Source: Modestobacter sp. L9-4
GTDB lineage: Bacteria > Actinomycetota > Actinomycetes > Mycobacteriales > Geodermatophilaceae
Direction: 5' to 3'
Assembly (NCBI RefSeq): GCF_019112525.1
Contig: NZ_CP077800.1
Span: 1,860,001-1,924,000, forward strand
Length of the DNA: 64,000 bases
Within the stretch, counting starts at the first letter, position 1. Each line of letters starts with the position of its first letter. The notes under the pieces were generated by a model that was not told the DNA's origin, searched no databases, and saw only the letters and a program-made list of their open reading frames with translations. A program made the position numbers and the translations under genes. Of this stretch, positions 41,691 to 49,905 are shown piece after piece.

Positions 41691-43753
41691 TGTGTCTGGG
41701 TCAGCTCGGCGGGGAGCGGGTCGTGGTGGAGGACGACGAGGCTGCTCACCGCCCGGGTGAGGACGACGTAGAGCCGGTGCAGGCCGCGCGGCTCGGCGGC
41801 GACGATCGCCGCGGGCTCGACGACCACGACCGAGTCGAACTCCAGGCCCTTGACCAGCGTCGCCGGCACCACGGAGACGCGGGCGGGCTCGGACCCGTCG
41901 TCGGCGAGCGCGGCGACGTCCAGCCCGGCCGCGGTCAGCATGGCGACCACCTCGGGCACCGCGGCGTCGGCGCAGACCACGCCCGTCGACCCCTCGGCGG
42001 CCGCCAGCTCCGCCACCACCGCGGCCAGCGGCCCGGCCAGCGTCGACACCGGGCGCAGCTGCAGCGCCCCGGGCTCCCGGCGCACGGCGGTGGCCGCGCC
42101 CAGTCCCGGTGCGATCGAGGGCAGCAGCCGGTTGGCGAAGTCGAGCACCTCGCCGGGCACCCGGTAGCCGCGGGTGAGCGGGCGCACCGAGGTCTCCGGG
42201 CGGCCCAGCGCGGCGAGAGTCTGCGCCCAGTCCGCGGCCGACCACGGGCTGGTGGCCTGGGCGAGGTCACCGAGCACGGTCAGCGACCCGGCACCCAGCC
42301 GGCGGGCGACCGCGCGGCACTCCATCGGCGAGAGGTCCTGCGCCTCGTCGACCATCACGTGCCCGTAGCCGGGCGTGCGCTCCAGCATCCCGGCGACCTC
42401 GTCGACCAGGACGGCGTCGGCGAGGGTCCACCGCGCGCTCTTCACCGACCGCGGCGGGGTGAGCCAGCTCAGCAGCGCCTGCTCCTCCTCGGTGAGCACG
42501 CCGCGGGCGGCCCTCGCCAGCAGCGCCGGGTCGCTGAACAGGGAGGCGACCAGCCCGGCGGCGTCCACGGCCGGCCACACGGCGTCGCAGAAGGCCCGCA
42601 CCTCGGCGCTGCGGGCGGTGCGCCGGGTCTCGGCGTCGGTGGGGCTCCCGCCGCCGGCCTCCTTGAGCCGGCGCGCGTACTCGGCCAGCGACATCGCCAG
42701 CCGCTCCCGGCCTGCGGCGTAGTGCACGAGCTGGGCGGCGTCGACGCCGCTGGTGCCGGCCCGCCGCAGGTCGTCGACGAAGCGCTTGAGCCGCTCCTCG
42801 CCGATCCGGTACTTCTTCCCCGACAGGCTGACCTGCACCGAGTCGATGGGCTTGCTGATGCCGCTCCACAGCGCCCGGCGCAGCACCTCGGCCATCCGCG
42901 GGTCGCCCTTGAGGACGGCGACGTCCGGGGCGTCGGAGGCGCGGACGGTCACCCGGGCGGTCAGGTCGGCGACGGTGGCCTGGTCCACCTCGACCTCCCC
43001 GAGCGCGGGGAGGACCTGCTCGATGTAGCGCAGGAACGCCTTGTTCGGGCCGACGACGAGCACGCCGGTGCGGGCCAGCTGGTCGCCGTGCGTGTAGAGC
43101 AGGTAGGCCGCGCGGTGCAGTCCGACGGCGGTCTTCCCGGTGCCCGGGGCGCCCTGCACGCAGATCGACTCGGTCAGCGGTGCCCGGACGATGTCGTCCT
43201 GGTCGGGCTGGATGGTGGCGACGATGTCGCGCATCGGGCCGCTGCGGGGGCGCTCGATCTCCGCACGCAGCAGCGCCCCGGTGCCGGACTCGCCGGCGGC
43301 CAGCCGCTCGTCCTCGTAGCTGGTGAGCTCGCCGGCGGCGAACCCGAACCGGCGACGGCGGGCCACGCCCTGCGGGTCGGTGGGGCTGGCCTGGTAGAAC
43401 GGCCGGCTCATCGGCGCCCGCCAGTCGATGACCACCGGGTCGCCGGCGTCGTCGCGCACGTGCCGGCGGCCGATGTGGAAGGTCTCCGGCGTCCCGTCGG
43501 GCCCGGCGTCGGCCGTGCCGTCGGTGCGGCCGAAGAACGCCGGGACGCCGGGGTCGTGGGCCAGGGAGAGCAGCCGTTCGGCGCGGGCGGCGCCCAGGCG
43601 CTCGGAGGCCCAGGCGTCGACGCCGGCGTCGGTGACGGCCACCGCGGCGGTGCGCATCTGGCCGAGGCAGTCGGCCGCGCGGGCGAGGTGCCGGCGCTCA
43701 GCGGCGAGGACGGGATCGGGGGCGGTGGTCTCGGTCGGGGCTGCAGGAGACAC
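41684..43753 (-). CDS. HelD/HelR-like superfamily 1 helicase (RNA polymerase recycling ATPase)
   Basis: 689 residues. The N-terminal coiled-coil region (about 1-90) leads to HIGRRHVRDDAGDPVVIDWRAPMSRPFYQASP near residue 95. Walker A is SICVQGAPGTGKTAVGLHRAAYLL near 195, Walker B-like is VMVDEAQDLSPMECRAVARR near 465, and the C-terminal helicase motifs run to LYVVLTRAVSSLVVL. This layout matches HelD and actinobacterial HelR, which remove stalled RNA polymerase and in Streptomyces can protect against rifampicin. No rifamycin-associated element was seen upstream. It starts with GTG at 43753. Confidence 0.9.
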   Translation of the reverse strand: MSPAAPTETTAPDPVLAAERRHLARAADCLGQMRTAAVAVTDAGVDAWASERLGAARAERLLSLAHDPGVPAFFGRTDGTADAGPDGTPETFHIGRRHVRDDAGDPVVIDWRAPMSRPFYQASPTDPQGVARRRRFGFAAGELTSYEDERLAAGESGTGALLRAEIERPRSGPMRDIVATIQPDQDDIVRAPLTESICVQGAPGTGKTAVGLHRAAYLLYTHGDQLARTGVLVVGPNKAFLRYIEQVLPALGEVEVDQATVADLTARVTVRASDAPDVAVLKGDPRMAEVLRRALWSGISKPIDSVQVSLSGKKYRIGEERLKRFVDDLRRAGTSGVDAAQLVHYAAGRERLAMSLAEYARRLKEAGGGSPTDAETRRTARSAEVRAFCDAVWPAVDAAGLVASLFSDPALLARAARGVLTEEEQALLSWLTPPRSVKSARWTLADAVLVDEVAGMLERTPGYGHVMVDEAQDLSPMECRAVARRLGAGSLTVLGDLAQATSPWSAADWAQTLAALGRPETSVRPLTRGYRVPGEVLDFANRLLPSIAPGLGAATAVRREPGALQLRPVSTLAGPLAAVVAELAAAEGSTGVVCADAAVPEVVAMLTAAGLDVAALADDGSEPARVSVVPATLVKGLEFDSVVVVEPAAIVAAEPRGLHRLYVVLTRAVSSLVVLHHDPLPAELTQTQA

Positions 43754-43854
43754 GGTCGGAGGACGCTACGCGCGCCGGCCGCGCCGCTCAACCGACTTCG
43801 CGGGCGACGCGCGGGCCGATGTGTAGACCGGGCGTCTCCGGATCAATCACAGGC

Positions 43855-44655
43855 ATGGCCAGTGACCCGACTCCGCCCCCTGTCATCGGGGCCACCGCAG
43901 ACGACCGGAACGGCAGGCCGGTGGGCACGATCACCACGGTCTTCCTCGACGACGTGACCGGCGAGCCCACCTGGGTGGGCCTGACCAGCGGCCAGCACGC
44001 CGCTCCGCAGGCCGACGAGGTGCCGCTGATCGCGCCGGTCACCGGCAGCGCGCTCACCGACGGCCGGCTCCGGCTGACCGTCTCCGCCGACGCCGTGCAG
44101 TCCGCGCCCCGCATCTCCCAGCCCGACCGGCTCACCCCGGCCGAGGAGACCACGCTGCGCGAGCACTACCGCGGCGGCACCTCCACCACGGGCACGACGA
44201 CCGGGCTCGCCCAGGACGCCACCCAGGGCCTGTCCCCGAACACCGTCGGCAGGATCGACGACACCGCGATGACCCGCTCGGAGGAGCAGCTGCGGGTCAG
44301 CACCGTGGTCGAGCCCTGGACCCGCGCCGTCCTGCGGATCGAGGAGTTCACCGAGGAGGTCATGGTCCCGGTGACGGTGACCCGCCAGCGCGCCCTCATC
44401 GAGCACCGGCCGATCACCACGCACACCGGCGCCCCTGCCGACGGCGGGCTCACCGACGGCGGGCTCACCGACGGCGACCGGTCCACCAGCAGCACGGGGT
44501 GGGTGACGCTCTACACCGAGGAGCCCCGGGTCACCGTCGAGCGGGTGCCCGCCGAGCGGGTGCGGCTGGCCACCTCGTGGGTCACCGAGGACACCGTCGT
44601 GACCGACCAGGTGCGCCGCGAGCAGGTCGAGCTCACCACCTCCGACACCGTCTGA
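43855..44655 (+). CDS. PRC-barrel / DUF2382 stress protein
   Basis: 266 residues from ATG 43855. The N-terminal PRC-barrel-like domain (residues 5-90, VIGATADDRNGRPVGTITTVFLDDVTGEPTWVGL) is followed by a disordered Thr/Gly-rich linker, then a DUF2382 domain (about 140-265) with EEQLRVSTVVEPWTRAVLRIEEFTEEVMVPVTVTRQRALIEHRP. The linker includes the perfect repeat DGGLTDGGLTDGD near residue 200. DUF2382 proteins are linked to stress responses in cyanobacteria and actinobacteria; the mechanism is unknown. It is divergent from the helicase. Confidence 0.87.
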   Translation: MASDPTPPPVIGATADDRNGRPVGTITTVFLDDVTGEPTWVGLTSGQHAAPQADEVPLIAPVTGSALTDGRLRLTVSADAVQSAPRISQPDRLTPAEETTLREHYRGGTSTTGTTTGLAQDATQGLSPNTVGRIDDTAMTRSEEQLRVSTVVEPWTRAVLRIEEFTEEVMVPVTVTRQRALIEHRPITTHTGAPADGGLTDGGLTDGDRSTSSTGWVTLYTEEPRVTVERVPAERVRLATSWVTEDTVVTDQVRREQVELTTSDTV

Positions 44656-44660
44656 GCTCC

Positions 44661-44693
44661 CCCCGGGGCCCGGCACGACGCCGGGCCCCGGGG
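44661..44693. terminator. Bidirectional terminator
   Basis: A perfect 14-bp stem, CCCCGGGGCCCGGC at 44661-44674 and its complement at 44680-44693, loop ACGAC, between convergent stops at 44655 and 44700. The GGCACGACGCC loop region is identical to that of the terminator at 55995. Confidence 0.8.
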
Positions 44694-44699
44694 CACCGC

Positions 44700-45383
44700 T
44701 CAGCCCACGGGCCCGTCCAGCCACCAGTCCAGCGCGGCGGTCACCAGGTCCGGGGTGACCACGTGCCCGCCGTCGAACTCGGTCCAGGCGACGTCGTAGC
44801 CGTCCTCGCGCAGACCCGCGGCGACCCGGCGGCCGCAGCGGTCGATCGGCAGCACCCGGTCGTCGGTGCCGTGGCCGATCCAGAAGTGCGGTCGGCCGAA
44901 CCTCCCCGGTGCGGCCACGAACCCCGGGGAGAACGCCAGCACGGCGCCGGCGAGGTCGCCGTTGGCCACGCCCAGGCTCAGCGCGTAGGACGCGCCGTCG
45001 GAGAACCCACCGAGCGCCACCCGGCTCACCGCGCACGTGGCGAACACCGCGTCCAGGGCCGCGTCGAGGACGGCGACGTCCCGGCCCAGCCCGCCGGCGA
45101 TGAGGTCCCAGGTGGCGGCGGCCGACGTCGGGGCCAGGACGAGCGCACCGCGGGCGGTGGCCAGGTCGCCCACGGCCTGCAGCGCGTCGGCGGCCGAGCC
45201 GCCCGCGCCGTGGAGGAAGACGAGCAGCGGCCGCGGCGCCGGCTCACCGGGCGGGACGGCGAGCAGCGCCTCCGCACCCGGGCCGAGGTCCAGCCGGGTC
45301 ACCCCGGGCGCGGGCGGGGCACCGGTGCGGACGTCGTGCGGTCGGCTGTCGAGGCGGCCGTCCGCCGCGCGGGAGGTGGACAT
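44700..45383 (-). CDS. Alpha/beta hydrolase, carboxylesterase/phospholipase type
   Basis: 227 residues. LLVFLHGAGGSAADALQAV near residue 52 supplies the oxyanion hole, the nucleophile Ser is in VALGGFSDGASYALSLG near 120, and the acid Asp and His are in GTDDRVLPIDRCGRRV and GGHVVTPDLV. This is the small cytoplasmic carboxylesterase/phospholipase (YpfH-like) family; substrate unknown. Its upstream gap holds palindrome copy 2. Confidence 0.88.
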   Translation of the reverse strand: MSTSRAADGRLDSRPHDVRTGAPPAPGVTRLDLGPGAEALLAVPPGEPAPRPLLVFLHGAGGSAADALQAVGDLATARGALVLAPTSAAATWDLIAGGLGRDVAVLDAALDAVFATCAVSRVALGGFSDGASYALSLGVANGDLAGAVLAFSPGFVAAPGRFGRPHFWIGHGTDDRVLPIDRCGRRVAAGLREDGYDVAWTEFDGGHVVTPDLVTAALDWWLDGPVG

Positions 45384-45400
45384 GCCCGCTCCCTACCCCG

Positions 45401-45448
45401 CTGATGGAGTCCCAGCGCTGCACAAGACGAGCGCTGGGACTCCATCAG
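45401..45448. repeat. Palindromic element, copy 2 (CTGATGGAGTCCCAGCGCT)
   Basis: A perfect 19-bp inverted repeat, CTGATGGAGTCCCAGCGCT at 45401-45419 and its complement at 45430-45448, with a 10-nt loop. Its core GGAGTCCCAGCGC is identical to copy 1 at 34064. The TGA of the acVLRF1 gene (45445-45447) lies inside the right arm, so it probably also ends that transcript. Confidence 0.85.
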
Positions 45449-46107
45449 GCACGGTCGGCGGGCTCCGTGATGTGCACCCGGACGGCGCGGAACTGGCCCG
45501 GGGTCTCCAGCAGCACCGCCTTGGTGGGCTCGCCGACGTCGAGCAGCGGCAGCTGGGGCAGCGCGGCCAGCGGGCCCAGCCGCGGGTCGGCGAGCACCTC
45601 GGCGGCCAGGCCGCGGTCACCGCCGGGCGCCAGTGCGACCAGGTCGGCGGCGTGCGGCAGCAGCACCCGGGCCGCGGTCTCGACGGCGTGGCTGACGACG
45701 GCGTCGGTCTGGTTGCCCCGGCGGCGGGCGAAGCGCTGCTGCGACCAGCCGCCGGCGGCCGTGCGGCCCTGCACCTGGCGGGCGTCGACCTTGGACACCA
45801 CCAGCTCGGCCCCGTCGAACACCCCGACCGCCCACCGACCGCGCCGCACCAGGACGACGGCGGTGCGCCGGGGAGCCCGCGCCGCCGCGGTGAACGCGGT
45901 GAGCGGGGCCGGTCCCGGCGTCCAGCCGTAGGGCGCGGTGAGCCGCACGGTGGTGGTGTCGACGCAGGTCAGCACCAGCTCCTCGCCGTCCACCTGCACG
46001 TCGAGGGCGCCGTGCCGGTCGGCGACGCCGTCCAGCCACCGGCCCAGGCGCTCGGGGGCGACGCCGAGCAGGCGACCGCCACCGGGTGCGGGCCGGGGGC
46101 GGGTCAC
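45445..46107 (-). CDS. acVLRF1 family peptidyl-tRNA hydrolase (Vms1/ANKZF1-like release factor)
   Basis: 220 residues from GTG 46107. The fold is a beta/alpha domain ending in the motif GGWSQQRFARRRGNQTDAVV near residue 140. The Gly-x-x-x-Gln and Arg/Asn residues match the catalytic loop of the Vms1/VLRF1 class, where a Gln takes the role of the release-factor GGQ Gln. In actinobacteria such proteins are thought to release nascent peptides from peptidyl-tRNA on stalled large subunits. Recognition is by motif; the RqcH-type partner is not in the window. It is 28 bp downstream of the rhodanese gene. Confidence 0.87.
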   Translation of the reverse strand: MTRPRPAPGGGRLLGVAPERLGRWLDGVADRHGALDVQVDGEELVLTCVDTTTVRLTAPYGWTPGPAPLTAFTAAARAPRRTAVVLVRRGRWAVGVFDGAELVVSKVDARQVQGRTAAGGWSQQRFARRRGNQTDAVVSHAVETAARVLLPHAADLVALAPGGDRGLAAEVLADPRLGPLAALPQLPLLDVGEPTKAVLLETPGQFRAVRVHITEPADRA

Positions 46108-46135
46108 CCCCGGAGCATGTCAGCCGGCCGGCGCT

Positions 46136-46558
46136 TCAGCCCGCGCTGCCCGGCACCGCGGGCAGCCCGGCCGCCCGCCAGTCGCGGAAGCCGCCGATCA
46201 CGTCGGTGGCCCGGTGCAGGCCCAGGGAACGGAGCGCGTCGGCGGCCAGGCTGGACGTGTAGCCCTCCTGGCACAGCACCAGCACCTCGACGTCGTAGCC
46301 GGTGGCCTGGGGCAGCCGGGCGTCGCTGGCCGGGTCGAAGCGCCACTCCAGCACGTTGCGCTCGACCAGCAGGGCGCCGGGCACCTCGCCCTCCACGGCC
46401 CGCTGGGCGGCCGGCCTGATGTCCACCAGGACCGCGCCGGCGGCCCAGCGGGCCGCGGCCTGGGCCGGGGTCACCCGCTGCAGCCGCGAACGGGCCTCGG
46501 CCAGCAGGTCGTCGATGGTGCGGGCGCCCGGGGGGCGGGTGAGCGTCGAGCTGGTCAC
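46136..46558 (-). CDS. Rhodanese-like protein
   Basis: 140 residues from GTG 46558, overlapping the stop of the cysteine dioxygenase gene (GTGA). The domain has VLVDIRPAAQRAVEGEVPGALLVERNVLEWRFDP and the active-site loop VLVLCQEGYTSSLAADALRSLG (Cys near residue 100), ending with GGFRDWRAAGLP. It should transfer or carry sulfane sulfur. Coupling to cysteine dioxygenase suggests a combined role in sulfur amino acid handling. Confidence 0.9.
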   Translation of the reverse strand: MTSSTLTRPPGARTIDDLLAEARSRLQRVTPAQAAARWAAGAVLVDIRPAAQRAVEGEVPGALLVERNVLEWRFDPASDARLPQATGYDVEVLVLCQEGYTSSLAADALRSLGLHRATDVIGGFRDWRAAGLPAVPGSAG

Positions 46559-47082
46559 CAGTCCACCCCCGCGCGCTCGGTGCCGGTGCGCACCAGCCGG
46601 CCATCGACGACGTCGTAGCTGTTCATCCAGCGCAGTGCCGGGGCGTAGACGTGCACGCTGACCGCGGGCTCGGTGCCCGCGTTGACCACCTGGTGCACGT
46701 AGTGGGTGCCGAAGTGCCGCACCCGCCCGGCGCCGAGGTCGGTGCGGACCTCCTGGGCGGTGCCGTCGGTCCGCTCGGCGACCACGCGCTCGGTGAGCGA
46801 GCCGCGGGCGACGGCGAAGGCCCCGGCGGACTCGCCGTGGTCGTGCAGCACGGTGCCCTGACCGGGCAGCCAGGACAGCAGCCAGACCTGGGACCGGGCG
46901 AGGTCCTCGCGCAGTGGCGCGGGGACGGCGCCGGCCACCGCAGCGGGGTCGAGCAGTGCGCTCCAGCGCTCCTCGGGGCGGAACCGGACCAGCGGTGCCC
47001 AGTGCTGCGGGGCCAGCGCGAGGGTGGCGGCCAGGGCGGCGGCGGAGGACGTGCGGGCAGGGGGCGGTGCGAGGGAGGTCAT
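46555..47082 (-). CDS. Cysteine dioxygenase
   Basis: 175 residues of the cupin-fold cysteine dioxygenase type I family. Iron ligands are in LPGQGTVLHDHGESAGAFAVARGSL near residue 78 (the HDHG motif) and the third His in HFGTHYVHQVVN near 125. It oxidises cysteine to cysteine sulfinate. Some members prefer other thiols such as 3-mercaptopropionate, which the sequence cannot exclude. A cysteine-containing leader peptide precedes it by 76 bp, suggesting control by cysteinyl-tRNA level. Confidence 0.9.
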   Translation of the reverse strand: MTSLAPPPARTSSAAALAATLALAPQHWAPLVRFRPEERWSALLDPAAVAGAVPAPLREDLARSQVWLLSWLPGQGTVLHDHGESAGAFAVARGSLTERVVAERTDGTAQEVRTDLGAGRVRHFGTHYVHQVVNAGTEPAVSVHVYAPALRWMNSYDVVDGRLVRTGTERAGVDW

Positions 47083-47158
47083 CGGGTGCTTCCTGGATCC
47101 GGGCGCAGCTCACCCGCGGACGGCGGGGCTGCGGAGGTGTGTCGGGACGCGGAGGAGC

Positions 47159-47239
47159 TCAGCGGACCGGACACAGTGCGCTGGCGACCCGGAGCAGGTC
47201 GACGGCGCACCGGCGGTGCAGCGCGAGCGAGTACGACAC
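47159..47239 (-). CDS. Cysteine-containing leader peptide of the CDO operon
   Basis: A 26-codon frame from GTG 47239, ending 76 bp before the cysteine dioxygenase start. The peptide contains the pattern CAVDLLRVASALC, which is characteristic of short leader peptides found before sulfur-metabolism genes in actinobacteria, with Cys at its positions 11 and 23. Such leaders sense cysteine supply through ribosome stalling. It has a plausible promoter just upstream and no known function as a protein. Confidence 0.75.
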   Translation of the reverse strand: MSYSLALHRRCAVDLLRVASALCPVR

Positions 47240-47245
47240 GTCCCG

Positions 47246-47274
47246 ATCAGACCAGCCCGCGGTCTGTCGGTCAA
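47246..47274 (-). promoter_or_regulatory. Predicted promoter of the leader/CDO/rhodanese/acVLRF1 unit
   Basis: On the minus strand TTGACC (47269-47274), 17-bp spacer, TCTGAT (47246-47251). The -10 ends 7 bases before the leader start at 47239, so the transcript would be almost leaderless. Confidence 0.45.
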
Positions 47275-47316
47275 GCCCATCGGCTTGGTGCACTTTGGTG
47301 TCGGCGCCCGGCCGGG

Positions 47317-48573
47317 TCACCGGTCGCGGAGCACCAGCAGCCGGTCGAGGACGTCGCCGGTGCGCAGCCCGTCGTGCTCGAACTCGTTGGTGACCCAGGT
47401 GCGCACGTTGCCCACCGCCTCGGCGGTCTCCAGCGACAGCCCGGCGTCGACGTACACGTCGTCGAGGTAGACGGCGGCGTCGACCGGGACGTCGTTGGCG
47501 GCGAGCCGTGCCGGGTCGTACAGCGCGGGGAACTCCGGCACCTCGGCCAGTGCCCGGGCGGCCGGGCCGAAGGCACGCAGCGAGGCGATCTCGTCGAACA
47601 TCCAGGGGAAGACCATCTCGCCGGTGAACGGCAGCGGCCGCACTCCCGGGTCGAACTCCGGCCCGCGCTCGGCCTCCGCGGCCCACGCCGTCGCGCCGGG
47701 CCCGCTGGCGTAGATGCTCTCGTGCAGCGCCACGTACAGCGGGTTGCGCCAGTAGGAGGTGCGCCGGGCGACCTCGTCGAGGAACCCGTCGGAGAGCCCG
47801 CCGTCGTCGTCGAACGCCTCGTCGACGAGCCAGTGCAGCTCCTCCGCGCCGGACTGCGTGCCCAGGGCGTGGCCCAGGGTCTGCAGCCGCCGGACGGTGA
47901 GCCGGTCGCCGTCGGGCAGCAGCACCGGGGCGGCCTCCAGCCGGTCGGCCACCGCCGCGAACCGGGCGGCGTCGGCCGGGTACCGCTGGTGGAACCGCCG
48001 CGCCTTGGCTGCCACCCGCGGCCAGGTGCGCCGGTAGACCTCGCGGGCGTCGGCGGACAGGCCGGGCAGCCCGCCGGTGACCAGGCAGCGCTCCAGCCCC
48101 TCGGGTGCCTGCGACAGGTAGGTCAGCGTCACGAACCCGCCGTAGCTCTGGCCCAGCGTCGTCCAGCGGCGGCCGCCGTAGACCGTGCGCCGCAGGTGCT
48201 CGGCGTCGGCGACGATCGAGTCGGCACGGAAGGCGAGCAGGTGCGCGGCCGCCGCGGCGGGGTCGGGGAAGCGGCCGATCGACCGGGCGGTGACCCGGGA
48301 GCTGCGGCCGGTGCCCCGCTGGTCCAGCAGCACCACCCGGAAGTCGCGCAGCGCGCGCGCGACCCAGCCCCCGCGGGTGGGCCGCGGCGACCTCCCGCCG
48401 GGGCCGCCCTGCAGGAACAGCAGCAGCGGCAGGTCGGCGTCCCGGCGGTCGCGGGCGACCAGCTCGCGGGCGAAGACGGTGGTCGTGCCGGCGTCGGGGT
48501 CGGCCCAGTGCAGCGGCACGGTCACCTCGTGCTCCCGGACGACGGCGCCGGGGACCTCGTAGGAGACCGTCAC
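47317..48573 (-). CDS. Proline iminopeptidase-like alpha/beta hydrolase
   Basis: 418 residues from GTG 48573, overlapping the stop of the MFS gene. LLLFLQGGPGGRSPRP near residue 55 and VVLLDQRGTGRSSRV near 80 are the oxyanion-hole and peptidase S33 marks; the nucleophile Ser is in WTTLGQSYGGFVTLTYLSQ near 140. The C-terminal Asp and His are in a region ending NEFEHDGLRTGDVL. It is the proline iminopeptidase type (family S33) with a helical cap, cleaving N-terminal residues from peptides. Coupling to an exporter suggests handling of peptide-like compounds. Confidence 0.88.
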   Translation of the reverse strand: MTVSYEVPGAVVREHEVTVPLHWADPDAGTTTVFARELVARDRRDADLPLLLFLQGGPGGRSPRPTRGGWVARALRDFRVVLLDQRGTGRSSRVTARSIGRFPDPAAAAAHLLAFRADSIVADAEHLRRTVYGGRRWTTLGQSYGGFVTLTYLSQAPEGLERCLVTGGLPGLSADAREVYRRTWPRVAAKARRFHQRYPADAARFAAVADRLEAAPVLLPDGDRLTVRRLQTLGHALGTQSGAEELHWLVDEAFDDDGGLSDGFLDEVARRTSYWRNPLYVALHESIYASGPGATAWAAEAERGPEFDPGVRPLPFTGEMVFPWMFDEIASLRAFGPAARALAEVPEFPALYDPARLAANDVPVDAAVYLDDVYVDAGLSLETAEAVGNVRTWVTNEFEHDGLRTGDVLDRLLVLRDR

Positions 48574-49784
48574 CGGGCCAGTGCCGGGGTGGCGGCGTGC
48601 TCGGCCGGGACGTGCAGCAGCCGCTGCCCCAGGCCCACGACCGTGGCGGCGACCCCGGCCGCGACGGTGGCCACGCCGAAGCTCGCGTTGGCCCCGACCC
48701 CGTCGACGATCTTGCCGGCGGCCGAGGCGCCGACGGCGACCCCGAGCGCCAGCGCCGTGCCGATCCAGGTGAACGCCTCGGTGACCGCCGCGCGCGGCAC
48801 CAGCAGCTCGGCGAGGGTGAAGGCGCTGATCAGGGCGGGGGAGACGGCGACGCCGGCAAGGACGACCAGCGGCAGCATCACCCAGTAGCTCTCGGCGAAC
48901 AGCAGCGGCACGGTGAGCAGGGTCAGCACGGTGAGCACGCCGACCAGGCGGTGCCGCAGCGGCACCTGCCAGTGCACCGTGCCCCAGCCGATGCCCGCGC
49001 CCATCGACCCCGCGGCGAGCCCGGCGATGAGCAGCCCGGACAGCGAGCGCGCACCGACCTCGTCGGCGAAGGCGACCAGCGAGATCTCCAGCGTGCCGAG
49101 GATGGCGCCGATCGCCGCGCCCACGACGAACAGCACCCGCAGCCCCCGCACCCGCATCGCCGAGGCGCCCCGCCGGTGCTCGTGCTCCGCGGGCGGTGGC
49201 TCGGTGCGCCGCTGGGCGACGAACAGCAGGGTGCCGACGGCGGCCAGGGTGAAGGCGGTGACCACCCCGGAGGTCGTGTGCCCGGTGGTGGACAGGAAGG
49301 TGACCAGCACCGGCCCGACGATGAAGACGAACTCGTCGACCACCGACTCCATGGCCAGCGCGGTGGGCAGCCGCGGGGTGCCGCGCAGCAGGTGGGTCCA
49401 GCGCACCCTGATCATCGAGGAGACCGGCGGGAGGCTGGCCCCGGTGAGCGCGGCGGTGGCGAAGACCGTCCACAGCGGCCACCCCTCGCGCACCGCCGTC
49501 AGGAACGAGGTGCCCGACAGCACGAAGACGGCCAGCACCGCCAGCAGCACCCGCCGCTGGGCGTGCGTGTCGGCCAGCCGCCCCACGACCGGGCCGGAGA
49601 CCGCGGCGGCGACGGCGCCGGCCGCGGCGACCGCCCCGCCCAGCCCGTAGGACCCGGTCTGGTCCTGGACCAGCAGCACGCTGCCCAGGCCCACCATCGA
49701 CAGCGGCAGACGGCCGATGAAGGCCGCCAGCACCATGGGCAGGGCGTGCGGGGTCCGCAGCACGTGCAGGTACGGGTTGGGCAC
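48570..49784 (-). CDS. MFS transporter
   Basis: 404 residues with 12 hydrophobic helices. PNPYLHVLRTPHALPMVLAAFIGRLPLSMVGLGSVLLVQDQTGSYGLGG at the N-terminus and VVGRLADTHAQRRVLLAV, the motif A-like loop near residue 70, mark an exporter-type MFS protein. Substrate unknown. It is translationally coupled to the downstream peptidase-like hydrolase, forming a two-gene operon. Confidence 0.88.
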   Translation of the reverse strand: MPNPYLHVLRTPHALPMVLAAFIGRLPLSMVGLGSVLLVQDQTGSYGLGGAVAAAGAVAAAVSGPVVGRLADTHAQRRVLLAVLAVFVLSGTSFLTAVREGWPLWTVFATAALTGASLPPVSSMIRVRWTHLLRGTPRLPTALAMESVVDEFVFIVGPVLVTFLSTTGHTTSGVVTAFTLAAVGTLLFVAQRRTEPPPAEHEHRRGASAMRVRGLRVLFVVGAAIGAILGTLEISLVAFADEVGARSLSGLLIAGLAAGSMGAGIGWGTVHWQVPLRHRLVGVLTVLTLLTVPLLFAESYWVMLPLVVLAGVAVSPALISAFTLAELLVPRAAVTEAFTWIGTALALGVAVGASAAGKIVDGVGANASFGVATVAAGVAATVVGLGQRLLHVPAEHAATPALAR

Positions 49785-49905
49785 GGGCGGACTGGCCTCC
49801 GTCAGCGGGATGGACGCCTCGTCACGCTAACCGAACCGTCCGTGACCCGCGGGCCGAACGGCGGGTCGCCGGGAAGGACGGCGGCCGGTCGCCCGTTGCG
49901 CCCAC

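Noticed and set aside
43754-43854. Rifamycin-associated element upstream of the HelD/HelR-like gene
   Set aside because: No matching 19-bp inverted element could be seen in the 100-bp divergent gap.
41631-45448. Treating the hairpins at 41631 and 45401 as one repeat family
   Set aside because: They share loop length and overlap with stop codons, but their arm sequences differ.
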